In this document: in pieces, positions 53,229 through 62,817 of the stretch
How the letters are laid out: each line of letters begins with the position of its first letter
Numbering within the stretch: the first letter of the stretch is position 1
Source of the DNA: Pseudomonas viridiflava
GTDB lineage: Bacteria > Pseudomonadota > Gammaproteobacteria > Pseudomonadales > Pseudomonadaceae
NCBI RefSeq assembly: GCF_900602065.1
Contig: NZ_UWFN01000347.1
Coordinates: 219,543-283,542 of the forward strand
Length of the DNA: 64,000 bases
Direction of reading: 5' to 3'
Notes under the pieces: model-generated
Databases searched by the model: none
The model's input: only the letters and a program-made list of their open reading frames with translations
What the model was told of the DNA's origin: nothing
Program-made: the position numbers and the translations under genes

Positions 53229-54359
53229 ATGGAATATCTGTTGCCCCAGAGCTGGCTGGAGGCAGTGCCTCTGCCTTGGCTCAAGACTCTGATCGCCGCG
53301 TGTGTCGCGGTATTACTGGCCCTGCTGATCCGCTGGCTGGCATTAAGCGTTCTGCGTCGCGTCGCCAGCTCATTCGTGCTGCCACAACAGCTGGTTTATC
53401 GAGCCGCCAATCCGACGCTATGGCTCGTGCCATTACTGGCGTTGCAGACAGTCTGGACTTCAGCGCCCGATGATCTGGTGCTGATCGGTACAGTGCGCCA
53501 TGTCAATGGCTTGCTGGTTACAGCAGGGTTTACCTGGCTGGTGCTCAGTTGCGTCAAGGCAGTGGGCGAAGCGGTGGCAATCCGTAACCCGCTGGACATC
53601 GTGGATAACCTTCATGCACGTCGCATACAGACGCAGGTCCGCGTTCTGGTGCGCTGCCTGAATGCGCTGGTGTTGCTGTTCGGTACGGGCTTGATCCTGA
53701 TGAGCTTCCCGCCTGTGGCCAAGATCGGCACCAGCTTGTTGGCGTCGGCGGGCCTGGCAGGACTGGCTGCAGGTTTTGCCGCGAAACCGGTACTGGGGAA
53801 TTTGATCGCGGGTCTGCAAATCGCTATTTCCCAGCCGATCCGGCTCGACGACGTGGTCATTGTCGAGGGCGAATGGGGGCGCGTCGAAGAGATCAGCGGC
53901 ACGTACGTGGTCATCAAGATCTGGGACGAGCGACGCATGGTTGTTCCGCTGCAGTATTTCATCGAGAAGCCTTTCCAGAACTGGACACGAGCCACCTCAA
54001 GCCTCATCGGTTCGGTGTTTGTCTGGGTCGACTATTCATTACCGGTGGAAGAACTGCGCGCAGAAGTACAGCGCATTTGCGAAGACATCCCCCATCTGTG
54101 GGACGGTCGAGTGTGCGTACTGCAAGTCGCGGACACCAATGCCAAAGCCATGCAACTTAGGGTTCTATTGAGTTCGGCAGACTCCTCGCGCAGTTGGGAC
54201 GCTCGCTGTCACATGCGTGAACGCCTGATTGCCTTCATCGCCAAGCAATACCCACAAAGCCTGCCACAACTGCGTACGGAAATTTCCTCGCGCAATGTAC
54301 GACCAGAAATCGACGTCCACGAGACGCCAGTCGACATTCCTCGTCAGCCGCCGGTTTGA
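53229..54359 (+). CDS. MscS-family mechanosensitive channel
   Basis: From ATG 53229 the 376-residue protein has membrane helices over residues 20-150 and the MscS pore helix in LLASAGLAGLAAGFAAKPVL followed by NLIAGLQIAISQPIRLDD. The beta-domain reads VVIVEGEWGRVEEISGTYVV. A longer frame from 53091 lacks a clear ribosome site. It releases osmolytes under membrane tension. It starts about 200 bases past the small RNA terminator. Confidence 0.88.
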   Translation: MEYLLPQSWLEAVPLPWLKTLIAACVAVLLALLIRWLALSVLRRVASSFVLPQQLVYRAANPTLWLVPLLALQTVWTSAPDDLVLIGTVRHVNGLLVTAGFTWLVLSCVKAVGEAVAIRNPLDIVDNLHARRIQTQVRVLVRCLNALVLLFGTGLILMSFPPVAKIGTSLLASAGLAGLAAGFAAKPVLGNLIAGLQIAISQPIRLDDVVIVEGEWGRVEEISGTYVVIKIWDERRMVVPLQYFIEKPFQNWTRATSSLIGSVFVWVDYSLPVEELRAEVQRICEDIPHLWDGRVCVLQVADTNAKAMQLRVLLSSADSSRSWDARCHMRERLIAFIAKQYPQSLPQLRTEISSRNVRPEIDVHETPVDIPRQPPV

Positions 54360-54378
54360 GGCTTGCTTCCACATTCTT

Positions 54379-54476
54379 GTTGGAGCGAGGCTTGCCCGCG
54401 AATCAGTCGACGCGGTGCACCAGTTGCACCGCGTTATCGTTTTTCGCGGACCAGCCTCGTGCCAACAGATTAGCGG
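54379..54476. repeat. Degenerate REP/BIME-type repeat
   Basis: TGTTGGAGCGAGGCTTGCCC and the right arm GCCTCGTGCCAACA pair with mismatches. The inner GCGGTGCA-CCAGT-TGCACCGC is perfect. It lies between the convergent channel and YdgA-like stops. Confidence 0.7.
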
Positions 54477-54505
54477 CTCCCCTATAAGGGCAGGCCCGCG
54501 CCCTC

Positions 54506-55993
54506 TTACTTCATCCGCATTCCGATGACCTTGCTCATGATCAGGGCAATGAATTGCTCCGGGGTCATTTTCTGGCCATTGAAATCAACGATGTCATTGG
54601 CGTATTGCAGATTGGAGACGATGTTATCGCCATCAACCTTTGCCACTTGCATCATGACGGCCATTGCACCGGTCATGTCACCGGCCGCTTTGGCTTGTTC
54701 AGCGATCGCAGCAGGGTCGGTCTGCCCGGCAAGATTTGCCTGCAGGGTCGCCAGGTCACTGATCATCGGTTTGGACAAAACCAGCTTCGCTTCCAGTTGA
54801 GCAATGGCGTTGCGGAAACGATCAGGCGATGGCTGTTCGGTCGAGCCGGTGTCAGTCAAATCCACGGCAACGTGCAGATGGCTTTCACCATTGGCAGTTT
54901 TGAGCGCCAGCCTTTCAAGCTCGACGTGTGGCTTGGCTGCCAACAATTTGATGATTTGCGTATCGATCAATTGCTGGTCCGCCGGGCTGAGTTGCAGCTC
55001 CAGCTTCTCACCGGCTGCGTTAGCGGCCTGTTGTTGCGGCAGGATCTTGGTCTGGTACAGGTCGTAAAGCGCCTGTGAAGCGGCCACATCAAAGTTGCTG
55101 ATCTTGAACGCCGACTGCAACGCCCCGACGTCCTTGCCGTTGTAGTTGATCATGCCGACGTTGTAGCTCATCTGCGCAGCAAGATTGCCGCCCTCTTCCT
55201 GAGCCAGACTGGTCCCGGTCACGTCCTTGAGCGCGATGGGGGCCTGCCCTGCAACCTGTGCCACGAAGTTATCGGCTTTCAGGTTATTGTGGCCCAGATA
55301 GAAACCGGATTTGCCTTTGGTGCCGCCCATATCCAGGGTCACGCCTTTGGCACCCAACGCGACCTCACCTTCTGGCGAAGTGACGTTCAACTGGAAGTTA
55401 TCCATTTTGCCAAGCAGTTTGATCTTCTCGGCATCAGCGCTGGACTCGGTGTCCAGTCGCAGACCTGAGAAGGTGAAGGTCCCGTCGGTGTCCTTCAGCT
55501 CCAGCGGCGCCAGCAACAGCGCGCCAGTGGCAGAGCGGTCATAACCGACGCTGGCGTATCCGGTGACCGGACTTGCACCGTTGCTCATGGCAAACCATTT
55601 CTCGGCGCTTGGGCTCTTCTCCATCTGGAAATTGCTCTGTGCCATGACCGGCAGGAGCTTGAAGCTCTTCAGACGCGAGAACGGCAGCGGGCCATGCTCG
55701 ATGTTATCGACGAACAGGAACTCGGCATTCTTGCCATCGGTGGTCAGGTTCTCGTCGTGAACAAGCACGCGGTAATGCGCGGTGCTGCTGAACAGATGCC
55801 GATCAATCGACACCATTTCCAGCGTGATGTTGCTATTGGAGCCTTTGAGGGACTTCGCGAGCTCCTGATTGCCCTGATCGATCGAATCACGCAGTACGCC
55901 TTCGATTCGGGTGCCCGTGTACCACGCTCCGGCGGTGGCCAGTGCCCCCACGACAACGATGACGCCTGCTGCGATGCCTACTGATTTATTCAT
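54506..55993 (-). CDS. YdgA-family protein (DUF945)
   Basis: From ATG 55993 the protein has 495 residues, starting MNKSVGIAAGVIVVVGALAT with a membrane anchor or signal, then YTGTRIEGVLRDSIDQGNQE. The body alternates beta-rich motifs (GPLPFSRLKSFKLLPVMAQS; FTFSGLRLDTESSADAEKI). It ends with a helical KMTPEQFIALIMSKVIGMRM. Members are envelope proteins of unknown function. An upstream start at 56095 is not supported. Confidence 0.85.
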   Translation of the reverse strand: MNKSVGIAAGVIVVVGALATAGAWYTGTRIEGVLRDSIDQGNQELAKSLKGSNSNITLEMVSIDRHLFSSTAHYRVLVHDENLTTDGKNAEFLFVDNIEHGPLPFSRLKSFKLLPVMAQSNFQMEKSPSAEKWFAMSNGASPVTGYASVGYDRSATGALLLAPLELKDTDGTFTFSGLRLDTESSADAEKIKLLGKMDNFQLNVTSPEGEVALGAKGVTLDMGGTKGKSGFYLGHNNLKADNFVAQVAGQAPIALKDVTGTSLAQEEGGNLAAQMSYNVGMINYNGKDVGALQSAFKISNFDVAASQALYDLYQTKILPQQQAANAAGEKLELQLSPADQQLIDTQIIKLLAAKPHVELERLALKTANGESHLHVAVDLTDTGSTEQPSPDRFRNAIAQLEAKLVLSKPMISDLATLQANLAGQTDPAAIAEQAKAAGDMTGAMAVMMQVAKVDGDNIVSNLQYANDIVDFNGQKMTPEQFIALIMSKVIGMRMK

Positions 55994-56312
55994 GTTTGAC
56001 TCGAAGAGATCCGTTTCTGGGTAATTTGAAAAAAGTCTTCCCTGAACCCTTCGCGGGTTTTCGGCAGCCTGATTCCAGGCCGACCAAAACAGCACGACGC
56101 ATGGGGCGAAAAGTCGCGAGAGATTATCATCGCCATCTTCTCATGACCCAGCCCTGTTGCTGTTTTGTCTGTACGAATGCTCCTTTTCTAAGGCAGTTGG
56201 GCAGCGTTTCGGCGCTTTGGTTGCAAACTGCCTGCATTCAGGTGTGGGGTAGCAATAGTCTTGCTCCAGACGTTAGGCTGGGGGCCGGTTTGAAATAACA
56301 GGATCCGAGACG

Positions 56313-57005
56313 ATGACTGAACAGCGAAGCGAGCGAGGCCCGATCAAGGCCGTGATTTTCGACATGGATGGCTTGTTGCTGGACACCGAAGGGGTCTACA
56401 CCGAAGTGACCCATTTGATCGCCAGCCGGTATGGCCGCACATTTGACTGGGCTGTCAAACAACACACTATCGGCCGCGGCGCACAGGACTTCGCAAGTTA
56501 CGTGATTCAAGCGCTGGAACTGCCACTCTCAGTGGATGAGTTCCTCGAAATCCGCGCCCCGATGCTGGATGAGCGCTTCCCGAAAGCCCCCGCAATGCAT
56601 GGCGCCGAAGCCTTGGTACGGCATCTGGCGGAGCACAATATTCCTATTGCCGTCGGTACCAGCTCATCGATCCATTACTTCCACGCCAAGACCGAGATGC
56701 ACCGCAACTGGTTCGAACTGTTCGAAACCGTGGTGACTGCGGATGATCCGGAAGTCGGTGCGGCCAAACCTGCGCCGGATATTTTCCTGGTCGCCGCCAG
56801 CCGTCTGGGTGTTGCGCCAGCCGACTGCCTGGTGTTCGAAGACTCGCCCTTCGGCGTGACGGCTGCCAAGGCTGCTGGCATGTACGCCGTTGCGGTGCCC
56901 GACTCGCACATGCCGCTGGAGCAATATGAGCACGCGGATCTGATTCTGAAATCGCTGGCTGATTTCCCGCTGCAAAGCTGGGGATTGCCGGCAATGAAAG
57001 GCTAG
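56313..57005 (+). CDS. HAD-superfamily phosphatase, subfamily IA
   Basis: The 230-residue enzyme has HAD motif I VIFDMDGLLLDTEG, motif II VGTSSSIH, motif III with the Lys in GAAKPAPDIF and motif IV CLVFEDSPFGVTAAKAAGM. Its cap is the four-helix type of beta-phosphoglucomutase and pseudouridine-5'-phosphatase relatives, and it probably acts on a sugar or nucleotide phosphate. The substrate is unknown. Confidence 0.9.
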   Translation: MTEQRSERGPIKAVIFDMDGLLLDTEGVYTEVTHLIASRYGRTFDWAVKQHTIGRGAQDFASYVIQALELPLSVDEFLEIRAPMLDERFPKAPAMHGAEALVRHLAEHNIPIAVGTSSSIHYFHAKTEMHRNWFELFETVVTADDPEVGAAKPAPDIFLVAASRLGVAPADCLVFEDSPFGVTAAKAAGMYAVAVPDSHMPLEQYEHADLILKSLADFPLQSWGLPAMKG

Positions 57006-57112
57006 GCCTCAGGATTGCGGGCGTTGTGGCTGAGTCATTAGTGGGCGAGGCTTTGATACGCGCTGCGCTCGCTCCCGCTTTCAAAAATTGCCACCTCTGG
57101 CTGAACGCGGAT

Positions 57113-57130
57113 AGAATTGCGATCAATTCT
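57113..57130. promoter_or_regulatory. Palindrome AGAATTG-CGAT-CAATTCT upstream of the sigma factor gene
   Basis: A perfect seven-base inverted repeat with a four-base centre, about 46 bases before the sigma-factor start. Its AT-rich form is compatible with a Fur-type site, expected for FecI-like genes, but it does not match the consensus closely. Confidence 0.4.
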
Positions 57131-57175
57131 TAATTACATCTGGCAAGGATGCCGGACGCGCTCCAGTGGTTATCT

Positions 57176-57679
57176 ATGTCGTCCGCCGATCGATCACTCA
57201 ATCTGGAAATCCACAACCTCTACTGTGATCACCACGGTTGGTTGCAGGGTTGGCTTGTCCGCAAGCTGGGTAACGCCAGCGACGCAGCAGATCTGGCACA
57301 CGACACTTTCCTGCGCCTGCTCACCCGACAGGCTCGCACTATGGGGAATGAACCGCGAGCGCTACTGACTCACATTGCCAAGGGTCTGGTAATTGATCGC
57401 TGGCGACGCCAGGACGTCGAGCGCGCCTATCTTGAGACGATCGCTCATTTACCTGAGCCGGAAGTCCCTTCGCCTGAAACCCGTTTGCTGATTCTTGAGA
57501 CGCTCTATCGCATCGAAGCCATGCTCAGAGAGTTGCCGGACAAAACTCGCCAGGCATTCCTCATGTCCCAGCTCGATGGCCTGACCTACGCGCAAATTGC
57601 CGAAGAATTGGGCGTGTCCCTTATCAGTGTCAAACGCTACATGCGCGATGCATTTCTTGCCTGCCTGAGCGTGGCCTGA
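57176..57679 (+). CDS. ECF sigma factor, FecI family
   Basis: From ATG 57176 the 167-residue sigma factor has region 2 (LYCDHHGWLQGWLVRKLGNA, then DAADLAHDTFLRLL) and region 4 (ELPDKTRQAFLMSQLDGLTY; AQIAEELGVSLISVKRYMRD). ATG 57149 is a possible earlier start, but its AAGG is too near. Its stop overlaps the fecR start by one base. It is activated through FecR when the downstream receptor binds its siderophore. Confidence 0.92.
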   Translation: MSSADRSLNLEIHNLYCDHHGWLQGWLVRKLGNASDAADLAHDTFLRLLTRQARTMGNEPRALLTHIAKGLVIDRWRRQDVERAYLETIAHLPEPEVPSPETRLLILETLYRIEAMLRELPDKTRQAFLMSQLDGLTYAQIAEELGVSLISVKRYMRDAFLACLSVA

Positions 57680-58644
57680 TGAACCAGCCCATTGATCCTC
57701 AGATTCTTGGCGAAGCCGCAGACTGGTTGGTGCAGTTGCACTCCGGGTCAGCAACGGATGAAGACCATCGCGCCATTCAGAGCTGGCGTGGCCGTAGTGC
57801 CCAGCATGCCCAGGCCTGGCAGCGAGCAGAGGCTATCCTCGGTGACTTGCGCTCGGTACCCGGCTCGATTGCTACGCAGACACTGCAGCAGATTGGCCGC
57901 AATAAAGGGATAGGGCGTCGTCAGGCCCTGACCCGCCTTGGCCTGCTATTACTCGCAGGCCCAAGCGGGTGGCTGGCCTACCAGCGTTTGCCCTGGCAGC
58001 AATGGACAGCCGATGAGCACACTGCTATTGGCGAGCAGCGCAAAATCACGCTGGCTGATGGAACTCATCTGGTGCTCAACACGGCCAGTTCGGTGAACAT
58101 TGCTTTCAGCGATGCCGAGCGCCGCGTCGAACTGATCAAGGGCGAAATGTTGATTACCACGGCGCAAGATCCTGCGACCCGTTATCGTCCTTTTATCGTC
58201 AAAACACCACACGGCAGCGCCCGTGCGTTGGGCACACGATTCAGCGTCCGTCTTGATGAACAGTGGACTCGTGTAGCCGTTCTGGAGGGCGCGGTAGAGA
58301 TGCGTCCCTTCAGCTCGGTGCAGAGCCTTGTGCTTCAGGCTGGCGAGCAAGGTGCGTTCAGTGATAGCTCGCTGACACCCGTCAGCAGTGTGGATGCCAG
58401 TGCGCTGACGTGGGAAAACGGCATGCTGGTAGCCAAGGATATGCGCTTGGCTGATTTGCTGACTGAATTGGGACGCTATCGGCCGGGTATGTTGCGCTGC
58501 CATACCGCCGTTGCCGAGCTGCGCGTCTCTGGCGCATTTTCATTGCGTGATACCGACGCCAGCCTACGGTTGCTCAATGACACGCTGCCGATCACCGTCA
58601 GCAACATGACCCGTTACTGGGTCACGGTTGAGCCTCGCGCCTAG
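57679..58644 (+). CDS. FecR-family anti-sigma/sensor protein
   Basis: The 321-residue protein has the cytoplasmic FecR-N domain (ILGEAADWLVQLHSGSATDE; WRGRSAQHAQAWQRAE), a membrane helix near residues 85-100 (RLGLLLLAGPSGWLAYQ) and the periplasmic FecR part (ALGTRFSVRLDEQWTRVAVL; DLLTELGRYRPGML). It carries the signal from the receptor to the sigma factor. It overlaps fecI by one base, and the receptor follows after about 97 bases. Confidence 0.92.
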   Translation: MNQPIDPQILGEAADWLVQLHSGSATDEDHRAIQSWRGRSAQHAQAWQRAEAILGDLRSVPGSIATQTLQQIGRNKGIGRRQALTRLGLLLLAGPSGWLAYQRLPWQQWTADEHTAIGEQRKITLADGTHLVLNTASSVNIAFSDAERRVELIKGEMLITTAQDPATRYRPFIVKTPHGSARALGTRFSVRLDEQWTRVAVLEGAVEMRPFSSVQSLVLQAGEQGAFSDSSLTPVSSVDASALTWENGMLVAKDMRLADLLTELGRYRPGMLRCHTAVAELRVSGAFSLRDTDASLRLLNDTLPITVSNMTRYWVTVEPRA

Positions 58645-58740
58645 CTCGCAAAAATAATTTCACTTTCACTGATACCTTTTCCCGTGTCGTTCGGTGTGCA
58701 GATAACGCCCACATTTTCTCTGCGCCGACAGGTATGCCGC

Positions 58741-61191
58741 ATGACAGCCAGGTTGCTTCAGCATTCGCTCCACAATCGCCCATCCCGTTCGCGCCTCAAG
58801 GCATTGAGCGTCGCCATCGCCCTGACGGCCGCCCTGCCAATGCATAGCACTCTGGCGGCAGACGCGACCACCAACACCACTGCGCAAGACTATGCCATCG
58901 CCCCCGGTCCGCTGGGGCATGTGCTCGCGCAGTTTGCGGCGCTGTCCGGCGTACCGCTGTCATTCGATGCGACGTTGCTCAACAGTCGTCAAAGTAACGG
59001 GCTGAAGGGCAGTTACACCGTACAGGCAGGCTTTGAGCAGTTGCTGGCGGGAACTGGCTACACGTTGCTGAGCACTGGCAACAACGGGTACACCGTGGCC
59101 CCGCGGATTGAAGCCGGTGAGGCTGTAGAGCTGGGCGCAACCACGGTAGACGGGCAATCGATCAGCCAGAGCGAAACTTACGCAGGCGGCCAGGTCGCGC
59201 GTAGCGCTCGGCTGGGTGTACTGGGCAATCGCGAGATCAAGGACGTGCCCTTCAGCGTGGTGAGCTATACGGCGCAAACGATCGCTGATCAGCAAGCTAA
59301 AACCGTTGGCGACGTCTTACTCAATGACGCCTCGGTGCGCCAATCGGCAGGCTTCGGCAACTTCTCTCAGGTCTTCACTATTCGTGGCCTGCCATTGCAA
59401 ACGGATGACATCTCATTCAACGGCATGTACGGCATTCTGCCCCGGCAAATCGTTACCACTCAGGCGCTGGAGCGCGTCGAGTTATTCAAAGGCCCCAATG
59501 CCTTCATCAACGGCGTTTCACCCTCAGGCAGTGGTATCGGCGGTAGCGTCAACCTGATGCCCAAGCGGGCGATGGACACACCTACCCGCAGCGTCACCCT
59601 GGACTACACCGGTAAAAGCCAGGTCGGCGGGCATATGGACCTGGGTCAGCGTTTTGGTGAGGACAATCAATTCGGCGTACGGGTTAACCTGGCCCAGCAT
59701 GAAGGCGACACGGGCATTGATGATGAATCACAGCGCTCGTCGCTGATTGCCGTAGCGCTGGATTATCGCGGTGACCGGCTACGCCTTTCGGCGGATCTTG
59801 GTTATCAGAAAGAGCGCATCAACCAGGGTCGTGCGGTGGTTTACCCCACCGGCACATCGGTCCCAAAGGCACCTTCGGCCAGTCATAACTACTCGCAGGA
59901 CTGGACTTGGTCGCAGCTCGAAGATACCTACGGCATGCTCAACGGCGAGTACGACCTGAATGACAACTGGACGGTGTATGCCGGTGTGGGCGCCAAACAC
60001 ACGCGCGAAAACGGTGTGTATTCGTCGCTGTATGTCAGCGACAAGTCGGGTACAGCACGGGGCGGCTTCCTCTACTCGCCCCATGACGAAGACAACAAGA
60101 GCGCCATGGCTGGGCTTAACGGGCACTTCACTACCGGCCCTGTCACTCATCAGATGAACTTCGGCCTGTCCGGTATATGGGGTGAACAGCGCTCGGCTTA
60201 TGAGGCGCTGTCTGTCGCCAGTCGTTTTCCCGGCAATCTTTACGACCCGGTTCAGGCACCGCGCCCGACGCCACCGGCAACGTACTTTGGCAGCGACCTT
60301 CACGACCCGCGCATCGTTGGCAAAAACCGCATGAAAAGCGCAGCGTTTTCAGACACGTTAGGGTTCGTCGATGACCGGATTCTGCTGACACTGGGTTTGC
60401 GTCGCCAGACTATTGAAGTCGACTCGTGGAACACTGCGACTGGGGCGCGCGGAACGCCTTATGACAAATCAATCACGACGCCAGTTTATGGCTTGGTACT
60501 CAAACCTTGGGAACACGTATCTTTCTACGCCAACCGTATTGAAGGTCTTGCACAAGGACCAACTGCGCCACAAACGGACGCAACCAACCCGGGCAAAGTC
60601 TTCCCGCCCAAGCGCAGCAAGCAGACAGAGGCAGGGGTCAAGCTGGACTGGGACACCTACGGCGCGACCTTGGGCGTATATCGGATTGAGCAACCCAATA
60701 ACACGACCTATCTAAACTCCTTAAGCGTAGATGGTCGGCAGGTCAATAAGGGTGTTGAGCTTAATGTCTTCGGCGAGCCGCTCGACGGTTTGCGCCTGCT
60801 GGCAGGCGCGACCTGGATGGACACTGAGCAGACTAAAACCGCCGGGGGCGCTACTGATGGCAATCGCGCTGCCGGCGTTCCGCGCTTTCAATTCAATCTG
60901 GGAGGCGACTGGGACGTACCAGGTATTCGCGGGGCCGCGCTCAATGCGCGCCTGTTGCGTACTGGCGGTCAGTACGTAAACAGCACCAACACATTGAGCA
61001 TCCCCGCGTGGACGCGCGTTGATCTGGGCGCTCGCTACACATTCAGCATGGACGAACGCGATATCACGCTGCGCGCCAATGTGGAAAACGTGGCCAACAA
61101 AGCGTATTGGGCTTCGGCGTCTACCGCGAATAACTATCTGACCCAAGGCACGCCAAGGACGCTCAAGGTATCGGCCACGGTGGACTTCTGA
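58741..61191 (+). CDS. TonB-dependent siderophore receptor with an STN signalling domain
   Basis: From ATG 58741 the protein has 816 residues. A long signal peptide (FKALSVAIALTAAL-like region, cut near LAA-DA) leads to an STN domain at residues 45-120 (IAPGPLGHVLAQFAALSGVP; LSFDATLLNSRQSNGLKGSY), a plug (DVPFSVVSYTAQTIADQQ; TIRGLPLQTDDISFNGMYG) and a 22-strand barrel ending LKVSATVDF with C-terminal Phe. The STN domain contacts FecR. The ligand is unknown. An in-frame GTG at 58684 is an alternative start. Confidence 0.93.
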   Translation: MTARLLQHSLHNRPSRSRLKALSVAIALTAALPMHSTLAADATTNTTAQDYAIAPGPLGHVLAQFAALSGVPLSFDATLLNSRQSNGLKGSYTVQAGFEQLLAGTGYTLLSTGNNGYTVAPRIEAGEAVELGATTVDGQSISQSETYAGGQVARSARLGVLGNREIKDVPFSVVSYTAQTIADQQAKTVGDVLLNDASVRQSAGFGNFSQVFTIRGLPLQTDDISFNGMYGILPRQIVTTQALERVELFKGPNAFINGVSPSGSGIGGSVNLMPKRAMDTPTRSVTLDYTGKSQVGGHMDLGQRFGEDNQFGVRVNLAQHEGDTGIDDESQRSSLIAVALDYRGDRLRLSADLGYQKERINQGRAVVYPTGTSVPKAPSASHNYSQDWTWSQLEDTYGMLNGEYDLNDNWTVYAGVGAKHTRENGVYSSLYVSDKSGTARGGFLYSPHDEDNKSAMAGLNGHFTTGPVTHQMNFGLSGIWGEQRSAYEALSVASRFPGNLYDPVQAPRPTPPATYFGSDLHDPRIVGKNRMKSAAFSDTLGFVDDRILLTLGLRRQTIEVDSWNTATGARGTPYDKSITTPVYGLVLKPWEHVSFYANRIEGLAQGPTAPQTDATNPGKVFPPKRSKQTEAGVKLDWDTYGATLGVYRIEQPNNTTYLNSLSVDGRQVNKGVELNVFGEPLDGLRLLAGATWMDTEQTKTAGGATDGNRAAGVPRFQFNLGGDWDVPGIRGAALNARLLRTGGQYVNSTNTLSIPAWTRVDLGARYTFSMDERDITLRANVENVANKAYWASASTANNYLTQGTPRTLKVSATVDF

Positions 61192-61551
61192 TCGCTGGCG
61201 GGAGAGTGCTGTATTGCGCTTTCTCGCACTCGGCGACTCATCTCAACGCACGCAATTTTCTGGACTGCATTCATCCTCTGTAGGCGCTGCCGAAGGCTGC
61301 GATCCCGGTATGCGAGGATGAATAGCATTCGGCGGCGCCTGCAGACTCTGCCGTGTTTGCACTGGAGTCATAATCCGGCCCCTACGCCTTATCGCGGTCA
61401 GCACAATCGCTGACGACAGCCCACTTTGTATATAAGCTTGCCGTACAACCCGACTGACTGAATTGAGCAGGATGACCCTGCCATCCTCATCAGTTGTCCT
61501 GGGTGGCGGTACGCGCCACGCCCAATCATCCTTTGCGGACGTTATCCACGC
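61192..61551. other. 360-base gap with a degenerate repeat
   Basis: The gap between receptor and MFS genes contains a degenerate copy of the GTAGGAGCTGCCGAAGG repeat at 61278-61345, with many mismatches in its right arm. I see no gene, operator or terminator with confidence. Confidence 0.55.
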
Positions 61552-62724
61552 GTGGTCACGTATTCCCTCGTCATCCGTCGACTGCTGATCTGTTCGCTGA
61601 CCATTGTTGTCAGCCGCGCTATCACCAGCCCCTTGCTGACGCTGTTCTTGAGCAATCGACTAGGGCTTGACCAGCAAGATGTCGGCTTGCTGATGGGCAT
61701 AGCTGTGTTTCTCGCCACGCTACTTGGTCTGTATGGGGGCTACATCATTGACCGCCTGGACAAACGCAGGCTGTTGATTATGGCGATGCTCTCCAGTGCC
61801 ATCGGCTTCACCTTGTTGACCTTTGCCCACAACGTCTACCTGACGACCCTGACATTGGTGATTACCGAGGCAGCATCTGCGTTATTTCTTATCGGCTCCA
61901 AAGCAATCATCAGCGAAAACCTGCCAATAGGCATGCGCGCCAAAGTCTTTTCACTGCGCTACACGCTGACCAATATCGGCTATGCCACCGGTCCTATGCT
62001 GGGCGTGATCATCGCAGGATATCTACCGCTCGCACCGTTTCTGATTGCAGGTGCAATTGCGCTGGGAAGCGTGTTCCTGATGGTCGGGATCGCTCCGGTC
62101 AGACCCGTCGAGAGCACGAAACCGCAGAGTTTCCTCGACACTCTGCGTATCTTGAAAAATGACCGTACGCTGATCCTGTTCACCTGTGGAAGCTTACTCA
62201 GCACGATTGTTCATGGCCGTTTTACGCTGTATCTATCGCAGTTCCTGCTCGTCACTCATGCACAGGAAGACGCGCTGCACATTCTTTCCGCCGTGCTTGC
62301 CTGTAACGCAGTGACGGTAATACTCATGCAATATCAAGTAGGCCGCTTACTCAAGCGCGAGCAATTGGCTGGATGGATTTGTGTGGGGATCGGATTGTTC
62401 GCGCTGGGCCTGATCAGCTTCAGTTTTTCTTACAACATGCTGACGTGGTGCATCGCAATGTTCATTTTCACCCTCGGGGAAATGATCATATACCCCGCCG
62501 AATATTTGTTCGTCGATACAATCGCTCCCGAGGCCTTGCGGGGCAGTTACTATGGCGCGCAGAACCTGGCAGCCTTCGGTGGTGCTTTGAGCCCGGTGAT
62601 TTGCGGCTACCTGTTGATCAATACGCCACCCACGACGATGTTTTATGTCTTGACCGGACTGACAATAGCAGGGGGCGCACTATGCTTTATGAGTGCCCGC
62701 AAAGGAATGTCAGTTCCCCTGTAG
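61552..62724 (+). CDS. Major facilitator transporter, drug/siderophore exporter type
   Basis: The 390-residue protein has twelve helices and an MFS loop 2-3 of the type GGYIIDRLDKRRLLIM. The DHA1 group (MdtH-like) is the closest general resemblance, with LRYTLTNIGYATGPMLGVII and YPAEYLFVDTIAPEALRGSY. It starts at GTG 61552 with only a weak ribosome site. It lies between the receptor and a GntR regulator, so a role with the siderophore is possible but unproven. Confidence 0.82.
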   Translation: MVTYSLVIRRLLICSLTIVVSRAITSPLLTLFLSNRLGLDQQDVGLLMGIAVFLATLLGLYGGYIIDRLDKRRLLIMAMLSSAIGFTLLTFAHNVYLTTLTLVITEAASALFLIGSKAIISENLPIGMRAKVFSLRYTLTNIGYATGPMLGVIIAGYLPLAPFLIAGAIALGSVFLMVGIAPVRPVESTKPQSFLDTLRILKNDRTLILFTCGSLLSTIVHGRFTLYLSQFLLVTHAQEDALHILSAVLACNAVTVILMQYQVGRLLKREQLAGWICVGIGLFALGLISFSFSYNMLTWCIAMFIFTLGEMIIYPAEYLFVDTIAPEALRGSYYGAQNLAAFGGALSPVICGYLLINTPPTTMFYVLTGLTIAGGALCFMSARKGMSVPL

Positions 62725-62749
62725 GTGAATGACCTCCAGGCCTGCGGGT

Positions 62750-62778
62750 TTGACAATCTATCGAGCTCCACCTAGTGT
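62750..62778 (+). promoter_or_regulatory. Promoter of the GntR-family gene
   Basis: TTGACA at 62750 and TAGTGT at 62773 are 17 bases apart. The palindrome that follows overlaps the expected start site, so this is most likely a repressible promoter for the gene at 62818. Confidence 0.6.
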
Positions 62779-62780
62779 CA

Positions 62781-62792
62781 ATTGGATCCAAT
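62781..62792. promoter_or_regulatory. Palindromic operator ATTGGATCCAAT
   Basis: A perfect 12-base palindrome just downstream of the -10 box and 25 bases before the GntR start. FCD-type GntR proteins often bind TTGGATCCAA-like sites, so autoregulation is likely. The core TTGGATCCAA also occurs at 52907-52916 before the RsmX-like RNA. Confidence 0.6.
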
Positions 62793-62817
62793 AATTCACC
62801 CATGAAGAAAGGTAGCG

